This document shows positions 42,842 to 50,240 of a stretch of DNA of 64,000 nt, piece by piece. Numbering within the stretch: the first letter of the stretch is position 1; each line of letters begins with the position of its first letter. Below the pieces are notes generated by a model. The model searched no databases. It was not told where the DNA came from and worked only from the letters and a program-made list of their open reading frames with translations. The DNA comes from Thalassomonas viridans (lineage in GTDB: Bacteria > Pseudomonadota > Gammaproteobacteria > Enterobacterales > Alteromonadaceae). The stretch is taken from NCBI RefSeq assembly GCF_000948985.2, contig NZ_CP059733.1, forward strand, positions 4,278,001-4,342,000, given 5' to 3'. The position numbers and the translations under genes are program-made.

Positions 42842-44017
42842 TCAGGCAAAATACCAGTAACCGGCATTGATCTGTTCGGTGATAAAATCAATAAAGTGCT
42901 CATTTTCACACCAGGGCGCCAATTCTTGAGGGGATACGGTAACCTGATCGCAAAGCAGCTTGATCACAGGCGCTATATTGATATCAAATGGATATGGCTC
43001 ACCGTTGATGTAACAAACGCCACTGGCGAGGATATCGCTGAAATAAAAAGCCCGCAAACCTCCCAGCCTGTGCAGGCAATAAGCCGGCTGCACTACGCCG
43101 GGCTCGGTCGCCTGTTGTAAAATCTGGCTGACATCCCCCCGGGTATAGCCTCCCAGCTCCTCTTCACAGCGGTCCAGCTCATGTTTTGCCTGGCTAAGAT
43201 GGCTGCCGATAAAGGCGCGCATTAACGCATCATCTGCCAGCACTTGGGTAAACTGCTGTTTGATCAGCTGATAATCCGTATTGTTGATTTCTCCCGGCGC
43301 TGTGCTTAACGGCCGCCCCGGATCTTCAATCAGTTCATTGGCAATGTCCCGGTCGATTAAATGATCCGCCAGGGCGCTGAACAGATTCATGCGCGACTGG
43401 GTACGGAAACCGACAGAAAAGCTCATCGAGGTTTCCAGCGTGATACCTTCATGGGGAAAGCCGGGGGGAATATACAAAATATCTCCCGGTTGCAGTTCGA
43501 CATCGATAATCGCCTCAAAAGGATCTACATGCAACAGGGCTTCATGGGCGGCAAATTCCCTGTACTCTCCCCTGTTTCCCACCCGCCAGTGGCGTTTGCC
43601 CGAGCCCTGGCAGATAAATACATCATAAAGGTCAATATGGGGCCCGACACCGCCGCCCGGGGTGGCAAAACTTACCATTAAATCATCCAGGCGCCAGTTA
43701 GGCACAAAGCGAAACGGCTCAATCAACTTTGCCGCCGGTTCGCAAAAATGATCCACCGCCTGCACCACCAGCGACCAGTTTTTCTTTCCTAAATGCTCAA
43801 ACGAGGAAAAGGGACCGAATTCAGCCTGCCACTGACCATTCACAAAGGAAACCAGACGAGACTCCACCTGTTCCATGGTAGCCAGCCCGGCAAGTTCATC
43901 CGCCGACAGCGGATTTTGAAAATCACTAAAGCCCCCGCGGATGACCACGGGCTTTTGTTGCCAGTAATCCCTGAGAAATTCATCCCGGGTAAAGTCCGGT
44001 AATGTTAGCTGGTACAT
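42842..44017 (-). CDS. roxA: Ribosomal protein uL16 3-hydroxylase RoxA (YcfD)
   Basis: 391-residue JmjC-type Fe(II)/2-oxoglutarate oxygenase that hydroxylates an arginine of ribosomal protein L16 in E. coli. Iron triad His127, Asp129 (VGPHIDLYDVF) and His189 (PPGFPHEG) stands at almost the same numbers as in YcfD. RDEFLRDYWQQKPVVIRGGF is the family N-terminus, and the C-terminal winged-helix part is present. The gene lies 21 bases after the ThDP decarboxylase on the same strand, so they may be cotranscribed, though no functional link is known. Cytoplasmic. Confidence 0.92.
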   Translation of the reverse strand: MYQLTLPDFTRDEFLRDYWQQKPVVIRGGFSDFQNPLSADELAGLATMEQVESRLVSFVNGQWQAEFGPFSSFEHLGKKNWSLVVQAVDHFCEPAAKLIEPFRFVPNWRLDDLMVSFATPGGGVGPHIDLYDVFICQGSGKRHWRVGNRGEYREFAAHEALLHVDPFEAIIDVELQPGDILYIPPGFPHEGITLETSMSFSVGFRTQSRMNLFSALADHLIDRDIANELIEDPGRPLSTAPGEINNTDYQLIKQQFTQVLADDALMRAFIGSHLSQAKHELDRCEEELGGYTRGDVSQILQQATEPGVVQPAYCLHRLGGLRAFYFSDILASGVCYINGEPYPFDINIAPVIKLLCDQVTVSPQELAPWCENEHFIDFITEQINAGYWYFA

Positions 44018-44038
44018 AATTAACCCTTTGTTGATGCG

Positions 44039-45850
44039 TTAACGTTTGATCTCATTCCAGTCGATCACGGCCTGGGGAATACCGTTTCTCGCCTTGATAT
44101 ATAAGTTCAGCAGGCTGATCTCCCTGCACTGGTACTGCTCATCAAGGCTGGCAGGCACTTCAATGAGTTTGATCCCGGTATTGGCATCGGCGCAGGCACT
44201 GAAATAATCCCTGAATTCGGCCACGGTAGTACAACGCTTGCCTTCCCCGCCATAGGCCTTGACTAAGCTGATCACATCAAAGGTTTTATCGGAGCAGTGA
44301 TAAATTTCCGCATCGCTGTTTTTACCCAAATGGAAAATATCGTTGCGCATATAAATAATAATGACGCTTAAACCGTCCCGCAGAAAATGAATAAGATCGT
44401 TCAGCTGAAAATTAAAACCGCCGTCACCTGTGATCACCACGGCAACATCCTGCTCGGTGGCCGCCTGCCCTGCCCCCAGCTGCTGCAACTGCTTGCAGGC
44501 CGCACGGGCATAAGGCAGACAGGTGCCCATAGCCGCATACCAGGGGTTGGTAAGCCAGCTGCGGCCAAGGGACGACATCCGGGTTTTCAAACTGTAGGAG
44601 GCAAAATAGGAGTTGCCGATCTCAGGGAAATAGACATAGGCCCTGGAGTCCAGGCTTTGCAGGCTGTTAAGTACCCGGGTTAAATTATGAAAATCGATTT
44701 TTTCATCGGCAAACAACTCACCGCCGGTGCTTGACGGCGGAGTATAATCAAACACAGGAATGTCGGCGGTTAACAGTTGCTCAAAAATGCCGATGAGATC
44801 TTTTTCTAACTGCGACGTCCCCTTTAAAATGGTTTTATTGGCAAAATCATTAAGCAGATGGGTGCCGGTGTCAAAAGCGGTATTGGTATCTAACTGGTAG
44901 ATGCTGGTGGCCACTTCCAGCACATAATCCACTTGGTTTTCAATATAATCCCTCACCTGCTCATCGGTGAACACACCGTTATATGCCCCCAGGCTTAACG
45001 GCTCAAATTCATCCAGTACCCCTTTAGCAAACCAGGTGGTGGTATAGGGTATTTGATATTGATGGCAAAAACGTTTTACCACAGCCAGCAGCTCTTTATT
45101 GAGCTTGGCTTTTTCCCCCAGATACAGCAAAGGCTTGTTCGCCGCTTTCAACTTGGTCACCACCTGCTGCGCCACTAAACCAACGCCTTTAAGTAAAAAA
45201 GCTTCCTCGGGCAAATCGCTGCGTGAAAGAGGAAACTCTATCGCCTGGGTCTTATCTGCCACCAAATCTCGGGGCACCTCAATAAAAACCGGCTCTTTAT
45301 TTAGATAGGCATGGGCCACCAGGCGGAAAAAGTGTTCACCGGCAACATTGGGCTGGCCCGGGTTGCGCTCACCCTGCAGGCGCTCGGCACGAATGCCCAG
45401 TGCCTTAAACGACTCCAGGGCAGCATCATATTCCGAGCGCCAGGTGGAGCAGGAGCTGACGGTATGGTGCAGCGCTATATGGTTGATTTCACTTTCTCCC
45501 GGAGCGCCAGAAATAAAAATAACCGGCAGTTTTTCCGTTAACGCCAGCGCCGCCGCCGAAACACAGGGCAAACTGCCGACGGTATAAGTGGTCAGGCAAA
45601 CACCTAAACCTTCAACTTCTGCCTGGCCGCAGGCGGTAAACCCGGCATGCATTTCATTACTGGACGGGCAAATGTCCAGTTCATCTTCAAAGGCCGAAAT
45701 CAGGTTGGCGGCAAAATCCCCGCCGACCCCATAAATGCGCCGGCTACCGAAAAAAGCCAGGGTCTGCGCCATCAACTCTCCCAGGGACGGCAGGCCGGCG
45801 GTGTATTCAGCGCCAAAGTTTTCGATATACTGGTTGATCTTTTCTTTCAT
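44039..45850 (-). CDS. Thiamine-diphosphate-dependent 2-oxoacid decarboxylase-like enzyme
   Basis: 603 residues with three ThDP-enzyme domains. The N-terminal PYR domain has YGVGGDFAANLISAFE and the catalytic-type Glu in SSNEMHAGFTACGQAE. The middle domain runs about 210-360, and the C-terminal PP domain has VVITGDGGFNFQLNDLIHFLRDG and then IIIYMRNDIF for Mg-ThDP. Closest to pyruvate/indolepyruvate decarboxylases, but longer (usual 550-565) and with HHTVSSC in the place of the HH motif region, so the His pair is partly kept. Substrate unknown; possibly an aromatic or branched 2-oxoacid. Cotranscription with roxA is likely from spacing. Confidence 0.82.
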   Translation of the reverse strand: MKEKINQYIENFGAEYTAGLPSLGELMAQTLAFFGSRRIYGVGGDFAANLISAFEDELDICPSSNEMHAGFTACGQAEVEGLGVCLTTYTVGSLPCVSAAALALTEKLPVIFISGAPGESEINHIALHHTVSSCSTWRSEYDAALESFKALGIRAERLQGERNPGQPNVAGEHFFRLVAHAYLNKEPVFIEVPRDLVADKTQAIEFPLSRSDLPEEAFLLKGVGLVAQQVVTKLKAANKPLLYLGEKAKLNKELLAVVKRFCHQYQIPYTTTWFAKGVLDEFEPLSLGAYNGVFTDEQVRDYIENQVDYVLEVATSIYQLDTNTAFDTGTHLLNDFANKTILKGTSQLEKDLIGIFEQLLTADIPVFDYTPPSSTGGELFADEKIDFHNLTRVLNSLQSLDSRAYVYFPEIGNSYFASYSLKTRMSSLGRSWLTNPWYAAMGTCLPYARAACKQLQQLGAGQAATEQDVAVVITGDGGFNFQLNDLIHFLRDGLSVIIIYMRNDIFHLGKNSDAEIYHCSDKTFDVISLVKAYGGEGKRCTTVAEFRDYFSACADANTGIKLIEVPASLDEQYQCREISLLNLYIKARNGIPQAVIDWNEIKR

Positions 45851-45930
45851 TACATTTGCCTACTTGCTTACATCTTATCTTTTCATTACGCAGCAGCGCA
45901 TGCCCTGCACCTTAACGGCCGAGCCCGGGC

Positions 45931-46812
45931 TCAGGCTATCGACATGCCCGGGATCTGGTGCCAGTAACCATTACATTCGCTGGTGGACACCAAGGCTTTA
46001 TGCTGCGGCGTCGTCAGTTGCGCCTTAAAATTATTCAGCTGCATAAAAGCGGCGTCGCTGTCGGCGCTGATGCGGGCTATATCGACCCCCATGGCCTTCA
46101 TTTGCGGCACCTCGTTCACCAGGTTGTATTGATAACCCGACATGGTCTGGATGCCGTTAAGCACAAAAACCCGCTCCCCTTCCCGGCTATTCATCTTGCG
46201 TCCCTGCGGATACTTAATACAGCAATAGCGGCAGTCATCTTTGGGCCTGTCTTCCGAGCGGGCGGTAAAGCAGCGGGCGGAATATGCCAGCGGCAGGTAG
46301 CCCCAGGAAAACACTTCACATTCAAACAGGTGGCGGATATTCTCACGCTCGGCTTCCTGCAGGAGTTGCCGCAGCCAGTCGCCGGAAAGCTCCACCGGCA
46401 TCACCCAGCGCACCAGACCCTGCTTTAAAAACACTTTCAGCGTGCTCAGGTTGTAGCAGTTAATGGCGGGTCCGAGCACAAAAGGCAGTTTCAGCTCGTG
46501 CATCATTTGCACCGCGCTCAAGTCATTGGCTTCCACCAGTAAGTCGCCGTTATCACATAAACGGCGCATTACCTGGATTTCCGCCGGGGATTCGAGCAAG
46601 GTCATGGTGGAAATCACGATTTGTTTGTCGGTATTGCGCGCCAGCTCACGGGCCAGCTCCAGCCAGTCTTTTGCCCGTAGTTCACGGCGTTTGGAGCATA
46701 CGGTTTCCCCCAGATAAATAATATCGGCGCAGCTGTCACTCGCCCGCTGGTAATAGTCATGTACTTCTTGCTTAGGCCAAAAAAATAAACTCGGACCAAG
46801 GGAAAATTTCAT
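45931..46812 (-). CDS. ubiV: O2-independent ubiquinone hydroxylase component UbiV
   Basis: 293-residue U32-family protein. With UbiU it hydroxylates ubiquinone precursors without oxygen. Family start KFSLGPSLFFWPKQEVHDYYQ and IYLGETVCSKRREL; the iron-sulfur cysteines are visible as Cys39-type CSKRREL and the cluster CRYCCIKYPQG with SARCF. Follows ubiU on the same strand after a 56-base gap. ubiT is divergent. Homologous to ubiV of E. coli, Fnr-regulated there. Confidence 0.92.
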   Translation of the reverse strand: MKFSLGPSLFFWPKQEVHDYYQRASDSCADIIYLGETVCSKRRELRAKDWLELARELARNTDKQIVISTMTLLESPAEIQVMRRLCDNGDLLVEANDLSAVQMMHELKLPFVLGPAINCYNLSTLKVFLKQGLVRWVMPVELSGDWLRQLLQEAERENIRHLFECEVFSWGYLPLAYSARCFTARSEDRPKDDCRYCCIKYPQGRKMNSREGERVFVLNGIQTMSGYQYNLVNEVPQMKAMGVDIARISADSDAAFMQLNNFKAQLTTPQHKALVSTSECNGYWHQIPGMSIA

Positions 46813-46868
46813 TTGTTCGTTCTCGCTTAAAAACTCAATATAAAAAAGCAGCTGTGATTGCTTTCACC

Positions 46869-47864
46869 TTAGCGCCACTTTCTGTGGTAGGCCCCCAGGG
46901 TGGTTTGCGCCCCTTCCGATAAATTGGCCAGGGTCTGCATCCAGTTTTCTTCCAGGGTGAACGCCTCCGGAGTCTGCAGGTACCTGTCTAAAGCGGCACG
47001 CCAGGTTTGCGCCACCTGCTCGACATAAGCCGGGCTGCGCTGACGTCCTTCAATTTTCACCGAAACTATGCCCATAGCCGCCAGCTCGGGGATCAACTCC
47101 AGGGTATTTAAACTGGTGGGTTCTTCCAGGGCATGGTACACATTGTCGTCTACCTCAAAACGCCCTTTGCATAAGGTGGGATAACCGGCGCGTTCGTCAC
47201 GCATATAGCGGTCGATCAACACATTGTTTAAACGACTTTCCAGCCCGTTGTCGGTTTCCTGCCAGCGCACATATTTTGCCGGCGAGCAAGCGCCAACGGT
47301 ATTGGGGGATTCCCCCGTCATATAAGAAGAGAGGTAACAACGCCCTTCCGCCATAATGCACAGGCTGCCAAAAGCAAAGACTTCCAGCGCCACCGGCGAG
47401 TTTTTCGCCAGCTGTCGCACTTGCTGCACCGATAACACCCGCGGCAGCACCACCCGGCTAACGCCAAAATTATTATGGTAAAACTTGATTGCTTCCAGGT
47501 TAGTGGTACTGGCCTGTACCGAAACATGGCGTTCGACATCCGGGTATTTTTCCGCCGCATAGGCCATAACCCCGATATCGGAAATGATCAGCGCATCGCA
47601 GCCCATGGCCACGGCTTTGTCTACCGCCTTGCGCCAGCGCTGCTCGCCGTCGGGGTGGGCAAAAGTATTGATAGCGACATGCAGCTTTTTACCGTGCTGG
47701 TGCACATAATCCGCCGCTTTATCCAGTTTGGAGTCGTTAAAGTTTAAACCGGCGAAATGCCGGGCATTGGTATCATCTTTTAAGCCGATATAAACCGCAT
47801 CGGCGCCGTTTTTTATCGCGGTTTTCAGCGCAGGCAAATTACCCGCCGGGCACAAGAGTTCCAT
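46869..47864 (-). CDS. ubiU: O2-independent ubiquinone hydroxylase component UbiU
   Basis: 331-residue U32-family protein starting MELLCPAGNLPALKTAIKNG, with DAVYIGLKDDTNARHFAGLNF. The 4Fe-4S ligands include Cys in SLCIMAEGRCYLSSYMTG, ACSPAKYVRW and TLCKGRFEVDD. Forms a heterodimer with UbiV and is thought to use prephenate as oxygen donor. First gene of the ubiUV pair; the promoter must lie in 47865-48213, shared with ubiT. Confidence 0.94.
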   Translation of the reverse strand: MELLCPAGNLPALKTAIKNGADAVYIGLKDDTNARHFAGLNFNDSKLDKAADYVHQHGKKLHVAINTFAHPDGEQRWRKAVDKAVAMGCDALIISDIGVMAYAAEKYPDVERHVSVQASTTNLEAIKFYHNNFGVSRVVLPRVLSVQQVRQLAKNSPVALEVFAFGSLCIMAEGRCYLSSYMTGESPNTVGACSPAKYVRWQETDNGLESRLNNVLIDRYMRDERAGYPTLCKGRFEVDDNVYHALEEPTSLNTLELIPELAAMGIVSVKIEGRQRSPAYVEQVAQTWRAALDRYLQTPEAFTLEENWMQTLANLSEGAQTTLGAYHRKWR

Positions 47865-48213
47865 AACAAATTATTTAAGGTATTAGCTTTCAAGAGAAAA
47901 TGTACGGCTATAGTAGAAGCATCCATGAGGGGCTTTTTTGATTTAAAATAACTTCTGATGCTTTATTGAGAATATTTGATTTTATCAACAAAAGCGGCCA
48001 AACCTGTATATTCCGCCTTACAAAGTCTGGAAAAATGCCCTTAACAAGCCCATGACAAACGCCAGGATCAGCATCTCTGTTTATGTCTTATGCCGGTGCA
48101 AAGCCGAGTTTTCACTGCAATAACAAAAAGTTGATCTGTCCCACAAAAACCGGTTCGACTTTATGCTACCTTTTGGCTGAATTTTTCACGGCAATTTTTA
48201 ATGGTATTAGCGC
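47865..48213. other. Divergent promoter region ubiUV / ubiT
   Basis: 349 bases without a gene. TTGAT-TTT-ATCAA at 47976-47988 looks like an FNR site but has a 3-base instead of a 4-base spacer. No other motif can be supported. Confidence 0.4.
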
Positions 48214-48840
48214 ATGTTACCCATTCCATCAGCGATAACCGCTAAGGCGAGCGACATTACTTCCCATCTGGGCTTAGGTTTAAGCAACAAACTCCCTAAA
48301 CTGCTCGGAAAAGCCGGCCTTTTACCCCTTAATATAAGATCCGGCGTTATCCAGGCCATCCCCCGGCTGGTTAGCCCTGCTTTTTCCCTGCTGCCTTTTA
48401 GTACACAAAAAAAACTGCTGCTGCCGGCATTAACCTCTGTCTTTAAAGAAGCCCTCGTAGACGGGGAATTTGATTTTTTGCAAGACAAATGGCTGCGCAT
48501 CAGCATTACCGATCTCGATATCAACTGGTGGTTAAGCTACGATAAAGACCAACTGATAATGGCCCCGGCACAAGACTTCTCAGAAGAAAACCCGGAAGAT
48601 GTCAGTTTCAGTGCCAGCGGCGATGACTTGCTGCTTATTGCCGGACGTAAACAGGATCCCGATACCTTATTTTTCCAGCGCCGGTTAAAAATCGAAGGGG
48701 ATACCGAATTAGGGCTTGAACTGAAAAACCTGATCGACGCCATAGATATTGACCAGCTGCCCAGTGCAGTACATGACCTGGTAGCTGCCGCTGCCGAGCT
48801 GTTGCAGCAGACAAAAACCGAGCTGGCGGCAAAAAATTAA
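48214..48840 (+). CDS. ubiT: Ubiquinone anaerobic biosynthesis accessory factor UbiT (SCP2 domain)
   Basis: 208 residues with an SCP2-like lipid-binding domain: ALVDGEFDFLQDKWLRISITDLDINW, then VSFSASGDDLLLIAGRKQDPDTLFFQRRL and KIEGDTELGLELKNLIDAID. Binds hydrophobic ubiquinone intermediates in the O2-independent route. Divergent from ubiUV, the arrangement expected of this pathway. The last 30 residues form an Ala/Leu-rich helix. Confidence 0.92.
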   Translation: MLPIPSAITAKASDITSHLGLGLSNKLPKLLGKAGLLPLNIRSGVIQAIPRLVSPAFSLLPFSTQKKLLLPALTSVFKEALVDGEFDFLQDKWLRISITDLDINWWLSYDKDQLIMAPAQDFSEENPEDVSFSASGDDLLLIAGRKQDPDTLFFQRRLKIEGDTELGLELKNLIDAIDIDQLPSAVHDLVAAAAELLQQTKTELAAKN

Positions 48841-49085
48841 TAAAATATCCTTAAAAAGTAAAACCTTAAAATTAAATCAGGTAGCCGATTTCCGGGTCAG
48901 ATCCGCCTTGGGCTGACCCGCATAAGAGCCGCAGATTATAAAAAGTATAGAATTTAATCCAAAGATGCATAAATGTTACCGGGATATAACAATTCCCCTT
49001 CCTCTCTCTAGACCTCAATTGCAATAAAGTATATCCTCTATCTTTAAAGCTAGGTTTTTGCAAAAAATTAATCAGGGAAGGCAAA

Positions 49086-50240
49086 ATGGCTTTCATCTTA
49101 AATCACAATACACAGTCACTTTGTTATTTATACGGCCACCATAGTTTTGGCCGCCTGGCCTATTCCGTAAATACCCTGGTTTCCAATGCCGCCGTCTCCA
49201 AAATTCATGCCATTATTGAATGGGAAAATGACGCCTGGCATATACGTGATTTAAGCAGCAACGGTACCTGGTTAAATAACCGCAGGCTACCGGAGAACAC
49301 TAAGGCCCAGCTGAAACTTAACGATGATATTTATTTTGCCGGATTAAAAGATATCCGCTTTACCGTTAAGGATCTGTCTGCCCCGTGCGATCTCCTTATC
49401 CCCCTGAATCTGGAGACTAACCCCGGGTTGTTAAAAGCTAACTCCGGACAGTTGCCGGCTTTCAGTTTATCCCATTATCATTTACTGCCTTCCGAGCAAA
49501 ACCCTGAGATTGTCCTCTACCTGAACCGGTTTAACGGTTTGTGGAGCGTGGAATATCTTAATCAGGAAAACATTACCCTGACAGACGCGGAAAATCTCTC
49601 CCGCGGGCAGTCGATACATAATACCCAGCACCCTCATGTGGTAAATGAGCACGATATTATTACCTTTGCCGGACAAAAATGGCGCCTGCAACTGAGCCAT
49701 CTGGAAAAATCAACCGAATTGCTCAGTAACAACGAAGAGAAAATCAATCAGCTGAGCTTTACCTTTAACCTGACTCCGGATGAAGAAGAAACCCAATTAA
49801 AGTTGCATCATCAGGGGAAAACTACAGATTTTCAGGTACGTAGCCATCATTACCTGACCCTGAACCTGGCCCGGTACCGGGTGATCGATATCCAGAAAGG
49901 CTTAGCGCCGGAACTGCAGGGCTGGGTTTACCCCGAACAATTAGCCAAAGATATCGGCCTGAGCATCAGCCACCTGAATATCCAGATACACAGGGCGCGA
50001 AAACAATTTGTTGACGCCCTAATCAATATCAGTGATGCTGAGGACATTATTCAGCGTCAATCAGGAAAAATCCGTTTTGGCGGCTCGGTATTCAGGATTT
50101 ATAAAGGTCAGCATTTAGAAGCAGCATCGGGTCATGATATGGCTGAACAGACGGTAAAAAAAAACTTAACTGATGCTGGATCCCCGCCCCTGCGGGACGA
50201 AAATAACAACAATATGGTAGCGAATTTTGTCGAAAACTAA
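49086..50240 (+). CDS. FHA-domain protein with C-terminal winged helix
   Basis: 384 residues. The N-terminal FHA domain (about 20-100) has all key parts: FGRLAYSVNTLVSNAAVSKIHAIIEW with the Ser/His phospho-Thr contacts, and IRDLSSNGTWLNNRRL. A second, weaker FHA-like beta segment lies at about 125-215 (LVIL-type strands, ENLSRGQSI, VVNEHDIITFAGQKW). The C-terminal part (about 255-345; LTLNLARYRVIDIQ, EQLAKDIGLSISHLNIQIHRARKQF, FRIYKG) resembles an OmpR-type winged helix. It overlaps the kinase start by 14 bases, so it is the natural phospho-target or reader of that kinase and may be a DNA-binding output. Confidence 0.85.
   Translation: MAFILNHNTQSLCYLYGHHSFGRLAYSVNTLVSNAAVSKIHAIIEWENDAWHIRDLSSNGTWLNNRRLPENTKAQLKLNDDIYFAGLKDIRFTVKDLSAPCDLLIPLNLETNPGLLKANSGQLPAFSLSHYHLLPSEQNPEIVLYLNRFNGLWSVEYLNQENITLTDAENLSRGQSIHNTQHPHVVNEHDIITFAGQKWRLQLSHLEKSTELLSNNEEKINQLSFTFNLTPDEEETQLKLHHQGKTTDFQVRSHHYLTLNLARYRVIDIQKGLAPELQGWVYPEQLAKDIGLSISHLNIQIHRARKQFVDALINISDAEDIIQRQSGKIRFGGSVFRIYKGQHLEAASGHDMAEQTVKKNLTDAGSPPLRDENNNNMVANFVEN

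Noticed and set aside
47976..47988. FNR-like site between ubiU and ubiT
   Set aside because: TTGAT and ATCAA are perfect, but the spacer is 3 bases instead of 4, which should put the half-sites out of register. Anaerobic control of ubiUVT is still plausible from E. coli.
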